64,000 nucleotides of DNA from Saprospiraceae bacterium. Lineage in GTDB: Bacteria > Bacteroidota > Bacteroidia > Chitinophagales > Saprospiraceae. The stretch lies in contig JADKCC010000002.1 of the NCBI GenBank assembly GCA_016714785.1, positions 310,001 through 374,000 on the forward strand, given 5' to 3'. Below, piece after piece: positions 19,402 through 27,602 of this stretch (the stretch's first letter is position 1; every line of letters starts with the position of its first letter). Under the pieces are notes generated by a model. It had not been told where the DNA came from and made no database searches. It saw only the letters and a program-made list of their open reading frames with translations. The position numbers and the translations under genes were made by a program.

Positions 19402-19480
19402 ACAGCTGCCAGTATAGAAAGGACATTATTCAGTTGCGATCAAAATGAATGATTTTTACACTTTGTTACTGGTCAGCTGT
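19402..19480. repeat. Imperfect inverted repeat between convergent genes
   Basis: ACAGCTGCCAGTA (19402-19414) matches the reverse complement of TACTGGTCAGCTGT (19467-19480) with a single bulged base, spaced by 52 bases. It is too small for an insertion sequence. It could fold in the 3' region of either convergent transcript. Confidence 0.45.
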
Positions 19481-19491
19481 CTATTTTGAGA

Positions 19492-19881
19492 TCAGAATTT
19501 AGTACCAACTATAATATAATCTGATCTTATGCCTTCGATTGTTATAGTATATTTTAACTCCAAAGTTCCGTCCTTAAAAAATCCATTTCCTTTCATTTGT
19601 ATTCCAGGACTTATCTCTTGGTTATTAATATTTATGTCCATTACACTTTCCTTTTGATTATCAATATCTGCATTTACAGTGTACCAATCAAATCCATCAA
19701 AAAGCGCTTCAATTATGACATCATCACCACCATTTGTGCCTATGATAAGATCAAAAGGTCCTGCAATACCTAGCACGTGTGCACGATAGACACCTACAAT
19801 AGGTATGATATCTTCATCGATATCATGACAAGACACCATTGAAATACTTAAAAAAGATGTTAAAAGTAATACTCGTATCAT
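19492..19881 (-). CDS. Small uncharacterised lipoprotein
   Basis: 129 residues with a lipoprotein signal (LLLTSFLSISMVSCHD), then a predicted small beta-sandwich or barrel: GVYRAHVLGIAGPFDLIIG, DVIIEALFDGF, NGFFKDGTLELKYTITIEG. The pattern resembles small lipocalin-like or immunoglobulin-like lipoproteins of the phylum, but I do not recognise a family. It converges on the M36 protease gene and stands alone. Confidence 0.65.
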   Translation of the reverse strand: MIRVLLLTSFLSISMVSCHDIDEDIIPIVGVYRAHVLGIAGPFDLIIGTNGGDDVIIEALFDGFDWYTVNADIDNQKESVMDININNQEISPGIQMKGNGFFKDGTLELKYTITIEGIRSDYIIVGTKF

Positions 19882-20330
19882 AAGGTTCTATTTATTATAT
19901 TAAAACCAATTATTGGTACTGTTTGTGAATGTGGTTGAGTGGTTTATTAAAACTTTAACTTTGTTAATCGATGTTGTTAAAACTTCTTAATAAAATTAAC
20001 CAATTATTAGCATCATTTTTATTTTCAAATAGAAAGAGATAGAAATTTATATTACTAACCAACCAAAGGAGAGTCATAGAATGGAATGACGGATGGATTA
20101 TTGCATAATTCATTTCAATGAGCTTCTGAAATCCATATTTTTGGCAGATATTCTTCCATTTTTTAGGTGACTGACAGATTATAAAGCAAAGCGATTGGAC
20201 TATTTGGCTTGAAACTAAAGAAACCACAAACATAAGATGTGGACAATAGGATAGATGGAAAAATTTTGATCAATAGAAATTGAAATAATATCTGAATTGA
20301 AAAAGTAGTTTTAGTTTTTTTCAAAAGACA
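19882..20330. other. Gene-poor region between the small lipoprotein and the atp operon terminator
   Basis: About 450 AT-rich bases. An 89-codon open frame exists on the minus strand (19964-20233), but its composition (Phe, Ile, Leu and Asn rich) and lack of any motif make it unconvincing. It could hold a decayed gene or the lipoprotein's promoter. Nothing specific was recognised. Confidence 0.5.
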
Positions 20331-20361
20331 AAAGCCCAAAATGAAGAACATTTTGGGCTTT
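20331..20361 (-). terminator. Terminator of the atp operon
   Basis: A perfect 13-bp stem: AAAGCCCAAAATG (20331-20343), five-base loop, CATTTTGGGCTTT (20349-20361). The minus-strand 3' flank is T-rich. It begins 25 bases after the atpG stop. Confidence 0.88.
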
Positions 20362-20386
20362 CAAATTATTTTACTTGGCTTATTAT

Positions 20387-21289
20387 TTAACCATTCAAAG
20401 CAGCAGCACCACCTACAATTTCAGAAAGTTCTTTAGTAATGGCTTCCTGTCGCGCCTTATTGTAGTTGATTTTCAACTCCTTCATCAGTTCTTCTGCATT
20501 GGTCGTTGCATTGTCCATGGCTGTCATACGGGCTCCATGTTCAGAAGCGTGATTGTCCAACACAAACTTTTGAAAACTTGTTTGTAATATGCTTGGAATC
20601 AATTCATTAAGTAAACTTTCTTTGTTTGGTTCAAAGATATAGTCTGCTTTTGATTTTTTTGCGCTTGCTACTTCAACCACATTTTCAATTTTAGCAACTG
20701 GTAAAAACTGAACAGCTTGTGGCTCTTGAACTGCAGCATTTCTAAACTGACCATAACATACATCAACACGATCAAACTCTCCAGCTGAAAAACTATCCAT
20801 CAACATTTGAGATACTTGCGCTACATTATCAAAACTTAAATCGGCAAATAAATCTACATATTCTTTAACAATTTGGCATTCTGAATATCTCTTCTTTAAT
20901 ACATCATATCCTTTTTTACCCACAAAAATTAAGGTAACATTCTTTGCCGCTCTTTGTGCACTATATTCACCTTCTAATTTAATGATGGCTTCCTTTATAA
21001 TATTAGTATTAAATGCACCACACAATCCTCTATTGGAAGTGATGACGACCACTGCTACCTTTTTAGGTTCTCTAGCTTTAACGTATGGAGAGTTTATATC
21101 ACCTTCAAGATTTGAAACGATGTTTTTCAACATTTTATCCAAACTGTTAGCATAAGGACGCATTTCAGTAATCGCTTGTTGTGCTCTACGCAATTTAGAT
21201 GCCGAAACCATTTTCATGGCTTTGGTAATCTGCTGCGTCGAGGCGACTGATTTTATTCTTTCCCGTACTTCCTTTAATTTCCCGGACAT
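20387..21289 (-). CDS. atpG: F1F0 ATP synthase gamma subunit
   Basis: Central rotor shaft of F1, 300 residues. The N-terminal helix (LKEVRERIKSVASTQQITKAMKMVSASKLRRAQ) and C-terminal helix (HGARMTAMDNATTNAEELMKELKINYNKARQEAITKELSEIVGGA) form the antiparallel coiled coil that turns inside the alpha/beta ring. The central Rossmann-like domain has VVVITSNRGLCGAFNTNI. It is the last gene of the operon atpB-E-F-H-A-G, directly before a strong terminator. The beta and epsilon genes do not follow, in keeping with the split arrangement known in this phylum. Confidence 0.97.
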   Translation of the reverse strand: MSGKLKEVRERIKSVASTQQITKAMKMVSASKLRRAQQAITEMRPYANSLDKMLKNIVSNLEGDINSPYVKAREPKKVAVVVITSNRGLCGAFNTNIIKEAIIKLEGEYSAQRAAKNVTLIFVGKKGYDVLKKRYSECQIVKEYVDLFADLSFDNVAQVSQMLMDSFSAGEFDRVDVCYGQFRNAAVQEPQAVQFLPVAKIENVVEVASAKKSKADYIFEPNKESLLNELIPSILQTSFQKFVLDNHASEHGARMTAMDNATTNAEELMKELKINYNKARQEAITKELSEIVGGAAALNG

Positions 21290-21342
21290 GCCTTGTTACA
21301 TTATTTTTATAAAAATATTTCTAGATACTCAAAGTTGCTAAG

Positions 21343-22926
21343 TTATTTATATTGCCCCGCAACTTCTGCACCAACTCTTTTTAAAGTGGCTATAACTTCA
21401 TCAGAAAGATTACCTTTTCTCAATGATTCTAGTGTTGCCGCTTCTGTTCTTTCTAATGTAGTTAAGAAAATATCTTCAAATTCTCTAACTTTATTGACAG
21501 GTACATTTCTCAACAATCCCTGAGAGCCCAAATAAATAATCGCTACTTGTTTTTCTACTGAAACTGGAGAGTATTGAGGTTGTTTCAATATCTCAACATT
21601 TCTCTTACCTTTTTCTAGCACTGACTGAGTAGCGGCATCTAAGTCTGAACCGAATTTAGCAAAAGCTTCTAGTTCACGATATTGAGCTTGATCCAATTTT
21701 AATGTACCAGCTACTTTTTTCATGGACTTAATCTGAGCGTTACCACCGACTCGTGATACAGAGATACCTACGTTGATAGCTGGTCTGATACCCGCATTAA
21801 ATAGGTTTGATTCCAAAAATATTTGTCCATCTGTAATCGAAATTACGTTGGTAGGGATATATGCAGATACGTCACCTGCTTGAGTCTCAATGATAGGAAG
21901 CGCTGTCAATGAGCCACCACCTTTTACCATGCCAGACTTTCTTAGAGATTCAGGTAAATCGTTCATTTCTCTTGCAATCGCATCATTGTTGATAACTTTT
22001 GCTGCTCTTTCAAGCAATCTTGAGTGAAGATAAAACACGTCCCCTGGATATGCTTCACGTCCTGGAGGTCTTTTAAGAAGGAGTGACACTTCACGGTAAG
22101 CTACCGCTTGTTTTGACAAATCATCATATATGATCAAAGCAGGTCTTCCTGTATCTCTGAAGAATTCACCTATTGCTGCTCCTGCAAATGGCGCATAAAA
22201 CTGAATAGGTGCCGGATCAGATGCTGATGCAGCCACAATAGTAGTATAAGCCATTGCTCCACCTTCTTCAAGAGACTTCATCACTTGAGCTACAGTAGAT
22301 GCTTTTTGACCTGATGCTACATATATACAATATACAGGCTCTCCTCTGTCAAAAAACTCTTTTTGGTTGATGATAGTATCTATCGCAATAGCCGTTTTGC
22401 CAGTCTGTCTGTCACCGATGATCAACTCTCTTTGTCCTCTACCGATAGGAATCATTGAGTCAATAGCTTTGATACCTGTCTGAAGTGGTTCAGTTACCGG
22501 TTGTCTATAAATAACACCTGGTGCTTTTCTTTCTATTGGCATTTCGTAAGTGGTGCCTTTGATAGGACCTTTACCGTCTATAGGTTGTCCCAACGGGTTC
22601 ACAACTCTACCAATCATGCCCTCACCTACATTTATAGATGCAATTCTTGATGTTCTACGTACTGTAGAACCTTCCTTAATTCCATCACCAGCTCCCAACA
22701 ATACCACACCGACATTGTCTTCTTCTAAGTTTAGAACGATGGCTTGAACACCATTTTCGAATTCTACCAATTCACCGGCTTGTGCTTTGGACAATCCATA
22801 AACTCTGGCGATACCGTCACCTACCTGAAGTACCGTACCTACTTCTTCGAGTTCTGCTTCTGTTTTGAATCCTGATAACTGTTGTTTCAGTATTGCGGAT
22901 ATTTCATCAGGTTTTACATCAACCAT
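21343..22926 (-). CDS. atpA: F1F0 ATP synthase alpha subunit
   Basis: Non-catalytic nucleotide-binding subunit of the F1 hexamer, 527 residues. The N-terminal beta-barrel includes GDGIARVYGLSKAQAGELVEF. The Walker A loop is GDRQTGKTAIAIDTI (about residues 170-180) and the Walker B region is PALIIYDDLSKQAVAYR. The alpha-subunit signature PAINVGISVSRVGG is present (positions about 380-395). The C-terminal helical domain ends VGAEVAGQYK. It sits between atpH (23 bases upstream) and atpG (53 bases downstream). Confidence 0.98.
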   Translation of the reverse strand: MVDVKPDEISAILKQQLSGFKTEAELEEVGTVLQVGDGIARVYGLSKAQAGELVEFENGVQAIVLNLEEDNVGVVLLGAGDGIKEGSTVRRTSRIASINVGEGMIGRVVNPLGQPIDGKGPIKGTTYEMPIERKAPGVIYRQPVTEPLQTGIKAIDSMIPIGRGQRELIIGDRQTGKTAIAIDTIINQKEFFDRGEPVYCIYVASGQKASTVAQVMKSLEEGGAMAYTTIVAASASDPAPIQFYAPFAGAAIGEFFRDTGRPALIIYDDLSKQAVAYREVSLLLKRPPGREAYPGDVFYLHSRLLERAAKVINNDAIAREMNDLPESLRKSGMVKGGGSLTALPIIETQAGDVSAYIPTNVISITDGQIFLESNLFNAGIRPAINVGISVSRVGGNAQIKSMKKVAGTLKLDQAQYRELEAFAKFGSDLDAATQSVLEKGKRNVEILKQPQYSPVSVEKQVAIIYLGSQGLLRNVPVNKVREFEDIFLTTLERTEAATLESLRKGNLSDEVIATLKRVGAEVAGQYK

Positions 22927-22949
22927 ATCTATTATAATTTATAATTTTA

Positions 22950-23510
22950 TTAAAATGATTTTACGTATTGATTACTAGCAAATTCTTTCTTGACTTGCTC
23001 TAATTTATGAATGATACTTGCATCGTAAAGTTTATCTCCCACCTCCAAAACAAAACCACCAATAATATCTGGATTTACCTTAGTGACTATGTCTAATTTA
23101 TCCATGGTAATTTCACTGGATAACAACTTAGATTTAATATCATTTAAAGCCCCTTCAGTCATAGGAGCTGCGGTTGTGATGGTGACAGTAGATATTCTAT
23201 TGAAAAACTTATATTGATCGATGAAATCAACACAAATTTCTGGTAAGTACATTTCTCTTCCTTTTTTAATGATGATATCGAAAAATGCCATGGTCGTTTT
23301 TCCTACTTTACCATCAAATAGTGTTTTAAATACAGATAATTTTTTGCCCGCATTTATTATAGGTGATTTCAGAAACAATACTAAATCTCTATTTTTCATG
23401 GCTTGCACCATATTGTCAATATCGACTTTCACAGCTTCTAACTCATTCCGGTCACGAGCCAAATCAAGCAACGATTTTGCGTATCTGGTCGAAATTCTGC
23501 TTACTGACAT
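22950..23510 (-). CDS. atpH: F1F0 ATP synthase delta subunit
   Basis: Peripheral-stalk subunit joining F1 alpha to the b subunits, 186 residues, of usual length. It starts with the family's N-terminal helix pattern (ISTRYAKSLLDLARDRNELEAV). The C-terminal signature is IIGGFVLEVGDKLYDASIIHKL, matching the conserved G-G-x-x-x-x-x-x-D-x-x-x-D-x-S motif. It follows atpF by 29 bases and precedes atpA by 23 bases in the same operon. Confidence 0.95.
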   Translation of the reverse strand: MSVSRISTRYAKSLLDLARDRNELEAVKVDIDNMVQAMKNRDLVLFLKSPIINAGKKLSVFKTLFDGKVGKTTMAFFDIIIKKGREMYLPEICVDFIDQYKFFNRISTVTITTAAPMTEGALNDIKSKLLSSEITMDKLDIVTKVNPDIIGGFVLEVGDKLYDASIIHKLEQVKKEFASNQYVKSF

Positions 23511-23539
23511 TATAAATTAACTTTAGTCTGAGTAATGGA

Positions 23540-24052
23540 TTAATTAAGGTGAATATCTTTAACGAGTGTATTTACAAAAGCTTCATGCTCTGCATTGCCT
23601 TTCAACTCTTTTCTGATAACTTTCTCCGCGATACTGATAGCCATAGCACCGAGTTCGTTTTTTACTTCGACTATCGCTGCTTTTTTCTGATTTTCTATAT
23701 CGTGCATCGCATTATTGACAATTTTAGTCGCTTCTTCTTTTGCCTTTTCTTTTGCTTCGGCGATCATTTGATTTTTTATATCTTTTGCTTCTTGAAGCAT
23801 TTTTGATCTTTCTTCACGAGCTTGAGCTAACAATTTTTCATTTTCAGACTTCATATTTGCCATTTCTTCTTTGGCTTTTTTAGCTTGATCTATGGCATCT
23901 TGTATATCGTTTTCTCTTTTGGCAAGAGCTTCAGCTATCGGTTTGAAAGCTACTTTACTCATGATAAACCAAAACAGAAGGAATATAAGTAATGACCAGA
24001 TCGCAAGTCCTGGTGTTGGTTGGAAAGGTGTAAAACTTATTAAAGAAAACAT
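23540..24052 (-). CDS. atpF: F1F0 ATP synthase b subunit
   Basis: Peripheral-stalk subunit. One N-terminal membrane helix (LAIWSLLIFLLFWFIMSKVAF), then a long charged right-handed coiled coil rich in Ala, Glu and Lys (KPIAEALAKRENDIQDAIDQ onward). I chose ATG 24052 (MFSLISFTPFQP), giving 170 residues with the usual short N-terminus. An in-frame start at 24097 would add a second hydrophobic stretch not seen in the family. A hairpin separates it from atpE, which may lower its expression relative to the c subunit. Confidence 0.95.
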   Translation of the reverse strand: MFSLISFTPFQPTPGLAIWSLLIFLLFWFIMSKVAFKPIAEALAKRENDIQDAIDQAKKAKEEMANMKSENEKLLAQAREERSKMLQEAKDIKNQMIAEAKEKAKEEATKIVNNAMHDIENQKKAAIVEVKNELGAMAISIAEKVIRKELKGNAEHEAFVNTLVKDIHLN

Positions 24053-24100
24053 ATAAATTAAGTATATAATTTTAGAAAAAATAAAAATCCTAATCAATGA

Positions 24101-24139
24101 AAGCAGCCTTGCTCCGCCAATCGCTTTGCTAGGCTGCTT
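24101..24139 (-). promoter_or_regulatory. Intercistronic hairpin between atpE and atpF
   Basis: AAGCAGCCT (24101-24109) pairs perfectly with AGGCTGCTT (24131-24139) around a 21-base loop. It lies 20 bases after the atpE stop. On the minus strand it is not followed by a strong T run, so it looks like a partial terminator or an mRNA-stabilising 3' structure rather than a full stop. It would help yield the many c subunits needed per enzyme. Confidence 0.6.
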
Positions 24140-24159
24140 TTTCGTTTTGTCTGTCAGTA

Positions 24160-24369
24160 TTATCCAGCCATGAAGATAGAAAGTAGGATGGCAATAAGGG
24201 CAGCACCTTCTACGAAGGCGGCCATAAGAATCATACCTGATCTGATATCACCAGATGCTTCAGGTTGTCTTGCTATTGCTTCCATTGCTTTACCACCTAC
24301 CATTCCGATACCGATACCAGCTCCGATTACAGCCAATCCGGCTCCTACTGCTGCTAATGTTCCAGTCAT
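24160..24369 (-). CDS. atpE: F1F0 ATP synthase c subunit
   Basis: Proton-carrying rotor-ring proteolipid, 69 residues. Two membrane helices: GTLAAVGAGLAVIGAGIGIG and SGMILMAAFVEGAALIAILL. The polar loop has the conserved RQPE motif (AIARQPEAS). The ion-binding carboxylate is the Glu in AAFVEGAAL (residue 54). The Gln/Thr ligands typical of sodium-binding c subunits are not seen, so protons are the likely ion. A hairpin follows the gene. Confidence 0.97.
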   Translation of the reverse strand: MTGTLAAVGAGLAVIGAGIGIGMVGGKAMEAIARQPEASGDIRSGMILMAAFVEGAALIAILLSIFMAG

Positions 24370-24407
24370 GATTTTAGTATTATGGATTAAAAAATATAAA
24401 ATTATTA

Positions 24408-25654
24408 TTAATGATGTCCTTCCGCATGATGATGCTCCTCTATCGCTGCTCCTATATAGGATGCTGTCAATATAGTAAACACAAAAGCTTGAACAAATGC
24501 TACTATCAACTCAATGGCCATCATAAACAGGGTCAACGGTATAGCCATAGCTGTACCTATCAGACCTCCACCAAAATTTGCTCCTGATTGACCAAAAATG
24601 AATATAAGACCTATAAAACTTAATATTGCAATGTGTCCCGCTGAAATATTACCAGCCAGACGCAGCATCAAAGTCAATGGCTTAATGAACAAACCCATAA
24701 TCTCCACTGCTGCCAATAAAGGTTTTACAAAAACTGGTACATCAGGCATCCAAAATATATGTTGCCAGTAATCTTTTTTGCCATTAAAGTTAACGACAAA
24801 AATACTATCAATGCCATAATCATGGTCACTGTTAGGTTTCCTGTAACGTTAGTACCTCCTAAAAATGGAATCTGACCAAAAAGGTTTAACCCTAGCACAA
24901 AAAAGAAGATACTCATTAATAATGGTAAAAATCTCATGTATTTTTCTTTGCCAATAAATGGTACTGCAACTTCATCTCTTATAAAAGTAAACATAGGTTC
25001 TATCAAACCTTGTATTCCAGAAGGTGCTTTATCGGGATTTTCTTTATATGATTTTGCGGCTTTCCTGAATGCCCAAAATAAAAAGAGAGATACCAGAATC
25101 ATGGACAATACGTTTTTCGAAATTGAAAAGTCGTAAAATGAAGTAATACCGCCTCCCAGTATACCTCCATCCAACGTTGACCTGGCATCTAACCTATATT
25201 CTTTACCTTGATATGTGACATAGTTTACATCTACTTTTTTACCGTTTTTCTCTTCTGTTTTATGAGTAAATGAATGATGGCCTATCTCTATGTTTCCCTC
25301 CATCGGGAAGCCTGTATCGACTACTCTATGAACACTACCATGATGCAAGACATAACCGTTGTATGAAAAATGACCATCTTCATGTTCTCCAGCATGAAAT
25401 TTTCCTGAACTAAAAATATCAAAACCTTTATCAGGCGCGTACAGTATTGTGGGTAATGGAATTCTAAATGGAATCACACCATCAGACAATGTATATACAT
25501 TTGCATCACTTATGTGATGTATTGCTGTAGCCGCTGGGTCAAATTTTGTAACTTCACCATGCCCGTGACTTGAATCATCGGGTGTACCAGATCCAAATGC
25601 GGGAAATAAATATATTAAAGAGATTAAAATTACAAGAAAATTTCTGTGCTTCAT
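24408..25654 (-). CDS. atpB: F1F0 ATP synthase a subunit, frameshifted
   Basis: Membrane subunit forming the two proton half-channels. From the ATG at 25654: signal peptide, a long His-rich periplasmic extension (residues about 25-165), then the first helices. The frame ends at a stop at 24725, after FLSLTLMAKKITGN. The alternative frame reads FVVNFNGKKDYWQHIFWMPDVPVFVKP and continues to MLRLAGNISAGHIAILSFIGL, with the essential Arg in MLRLAGN, down to a His-rich end at 24408. One base is missing from the five-base A run at 24798-24802 (T run on the coding strand); six would restore a single frame of about 415 residues. Since this subunit is needed for a working enzyme and all other atp genes are intact, an assembly error is the likeliest cause. 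Confidence 0.93.
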
Positions 25655-25686
25655 CAGACGTATTTATCTGTTTAAAAAATTTGGCG

Positions 25687-25694
25687 CAAAGGTA
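25687..25694 (-). promoter_or_regulatory. -7 element (TACCTTTG) of the atp operon promoter
   Basis: The minus strand reads TACCTTTG, a perfect TAnnTTTG, 32 bases upstream of the atpB ATG. The -33 region is not a clear TTTG. The same octamer stands upstream of ileS, another strongly expressed gene. Confidence 0.6.
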
Positions 25695-26026
25695 ATAAAA
25701 CAATATGTTATCTAATATCATTGATACTCTTTTATTTACGAAGTTTTTTATAATAAAATTTCGATTAGTCTTAAGTAAAATATGGAACATTAGCCATATT
25801 ATACGCTTGAAATACATAAAATTTAAAAATTATATTTACAATTATTTGGATATCAGGAAAATCACAAAATTATGTACTGAATTATTATTTATAACGTTTG
25901 CCATTATTAATAATTTTAGTGGGTTCATAATGCTATAATTATTTAATTTAAACCATCTTTAACTGAGCTTAAAGTTTGGCAACTATTTTACAACCTGTCT
26001 GTTGACCAAGTCTTAATATTTTAACA
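25695..26026. other. AT-rich divergent intergenic region, atpB / pterin dehydratase
   Basis: About 330 very AT-rich bases. An open frame of 77 codons on the plus strand (25705-25938) is Ile/Phe/Lys-rich low-complexity sequence and is not credible. No atpI-like gene is present. Apart from the atp promoter at its edge I see nothing. Confidence 0.5.
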
Positions 26027-26272
26027 ATGGAGTGGAAGGAAATTAATAACCAATTGACAATCGAACTGAAATTTAAAGATTTCGTTCAAGCTTTTGCTTT
26101 CATGACAGAGGTTGCACTGTCATCCGAAAAAATGAATCACCATCCAACATGGAGCAATACTTATAATCGTGTGATGATCCAACTCAGTACACATGATGCA
26201 GGTAATATCGTCACAGATAAGGATAGGCAATTGGCAAGTGCGATTATTGAAATTTATAAAAAATATACCTAA
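26027..26272 (+). CDS. phhB: Pterin-4a-carbinolamine dehydratase (PCD/DCoH)
   Basis: Recycles 4a-hydroxytetrahydrobiopterin to the quinonoid pterin after aromatic amino acid hydroxylation. The 81 residues contain the whole fold: FKDFVQAFAFMTEVALSSEKMNHHPTW has the two catalytic His, then YNRVMIQLSTHD with the third His, then the conserved T-D-x-D-x-x-L-A (VTDKDRQLA). It is slightly shorter than typical (about 95-100) at the N-terminus, lacking the usual leading helix. No aromatic hydroxylase is adjacent in this window, so its partner is elsewhere or it has another pterin role. Confidence 0.88.
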   Translation: MEWKEINNQLTIELKFKDFVQAFAFMTEVALSSEKMNHHPTWSNTYNRVMIQLSTHDAGNIVTDKDRQLASAIIEIYKKYT

Positions 26273-26279
26273 AATTAAA

Positions 26280-27416
26280 CTACTCAATCATTATTCCTTC
26301 TTTACGAAGTCTGTGTACCAATAGCATACCTAATCCTTCAACTGGGGTCAAAACACCATAAATAATGGTATTATTCCTAAGTTTATCCAAAAGTGTAAAA
26401 GCCGATTGTGAAAACATTTTGGCGGTCTCATCATAACCAGGATCGCCACCTGAAAATACAGTTTTTGCATTTGCAGATTTAGAAGTTCCGAAGCAAATCA
26501 CTTGAAAATTTGTTTTAGCCCGACGCTCTTCATTAGGTCCAGTACCTGGTTTAAATTTTTTGAACATCCTCTTACGGAAAATTTCAAATCTTACAAGGAC
26601 CATTGCTGCTGCAATAGGCATCACTGTTTTTAGCACTTTTGTAATTGATGATCTTACAAAAAACTGACCATAACTTACTGCAACGCCAAAGTCTTCCGGC
26701 ATACGAAATATACTTCTTTTTACAATATGTGGATCAACCACTGGCATGGGTATTGCCCAAGCATTGATTTCCTTACTGAAGTGAATATTAAGTGATATCT
26801 TGGGCGCATCAGGATGCCTTCGGATTTTAGTTTTAATAGATGTTTTCTGAACTTCCATGTGAAGTGCTTGAATGGCAGTGGTGAGTGTTCCACCAGAAAA
26901 GGTAGCATTGGTTCTAATGTACCCTTTTAGGGATTTAGGTTCATCTTTGGGAAGTTTTTTGGCAGTCAACCAGGCTGCAAAATCTGCTGGAATACTATCA
27001 AATCCACAACAATTGATGATACAAGTTTTGTTTTGGACAGCTGATTCAAAGAAATTGTTATACAAATCAGCAACAAAAGAAGGTTCGCCGGTTATGTCTA
27101 AATAATGTGTGCCTTGATCTATGCAAGATTTTATAACGTCTCTGCCATATAGATTAAAGGGCCCGACGGCATTCATCAGAATTTTTGTTTGGCTTGTCAT
27201 AACATCTAAAGATGCCCGATCTTTCACATCAGATGATAATATATCCGGGAGAAGCCCTGAAAGTTGATTTTTAACTTTGTGGAGTTTTTCTATATCGCGT
27301 CCAGCTATAGCCCATATTATATTTTCATTTTTAGCATGAATTGCCAGATATTTGGCAATAAGTTGACCAGTAAAACCTGTGGCTCCAAAAAGGACAATAT
27401 CATATTTTCGATTCAT
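26280..27416 (-). CDS. Saccharopine dehydrogenase / trans-acting enoyl reductase-like oxidoreductase
   Basis: NAD(P)-binding protein of 378 residues. The Rossmann signature is at the very start (YDIVLFGATGFTGQLIAKYLA), followed by WAIAGRDIEKLHKV and AVGPFNLYGRDVIKSCIDQGTHYLDITGEPSFV, the hallmark block of the saccharopine-dehydrogenase-like family that includes mycobacterial Rv2953-type trans-acting enoyl reductases. The catalytic-side block CCGFDSIPADFAAWL is also present. The length is typical for this subgroup (about 380-420). True saccharopine dehydrogenase activity is unlikely; a role in lipid reduction is more consistent with relatives, but the substrate is unknown. It converges on phhB with seven bases between the ORFs. 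Confidence 0.85.
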   Translation of the reverse strand: MNRKYDIVLFGATGFTGQLIAKYLAIHAKNENIIWAIAGRDIEKLHKVKNQLSGLLPDILSSDVKDRASLDVMTSQTKILMNAVGPFNLYGRDVIKSCIDQGTHYLDITGEPSFVADLYNNFFESAVQNKTCIINCCGFDSIPADFAAWLTAKKLPKDEPKSLKGYIRTNATFSGGTLTTAIQALHMEVQKTSIKTKIRRHPDAPKISLNIHFSKEINAWAIPMPVVDPHIVKRSIFRMPEDFGVAVSYGQFFVRSSITKVLKTVMPIAAAMVLVRFEIFRKRMFKKFKPGTGPNEERRAKTNFQVICFGTSKSANAKTVFSGGDPGYDETAKMFSQSAFTLLDKLRNNTIIYGVLTPVEGLGMLLVHRLRKEGIMIE

Positions 27417-27553
27417 TTCCTATTTTATTTTGGTGCACAAGATAGGTAGGTTGTGTGGGATTATTACTTATTTTAAAGTATAAATGTAAGAAATTAACCA
27501 AACTGAATTGATTATTTTTAAGGAATACTTAGCCTACTTATTCCGTATTTTAT

Positions 27554-27587
27554 AACAAAAGGAGTCTTAAGATGACTCCTTTTTGTT
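27554..27587 (-). terminator. Terminator of ileS
   Basis: AACAAAAGGAGTC (27554-27566) pairs with GACTCCTTTTTGTT (27574-27587) with one bulged T, around a seven-base loop. It lies 15 bases after the ileS stop. Confidence 0.85.
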
Positions 27588-27602
27588 AACTTTTACCTTT
27601 AA

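Noticed and set aside
19964..20233. 89-codon minus-strand open frame in the gap before the atp terminator
   Set aside because: Low-complexity composition, no motif, overlaps another open frame; no support as a gene.
25705..25938. 77-codon open frame upstream of the pterin dehydratase gene
   Set aside because: Typical of random AT-rich sequence (Ile/Phe/Lys/Asn); not AtpI-like.
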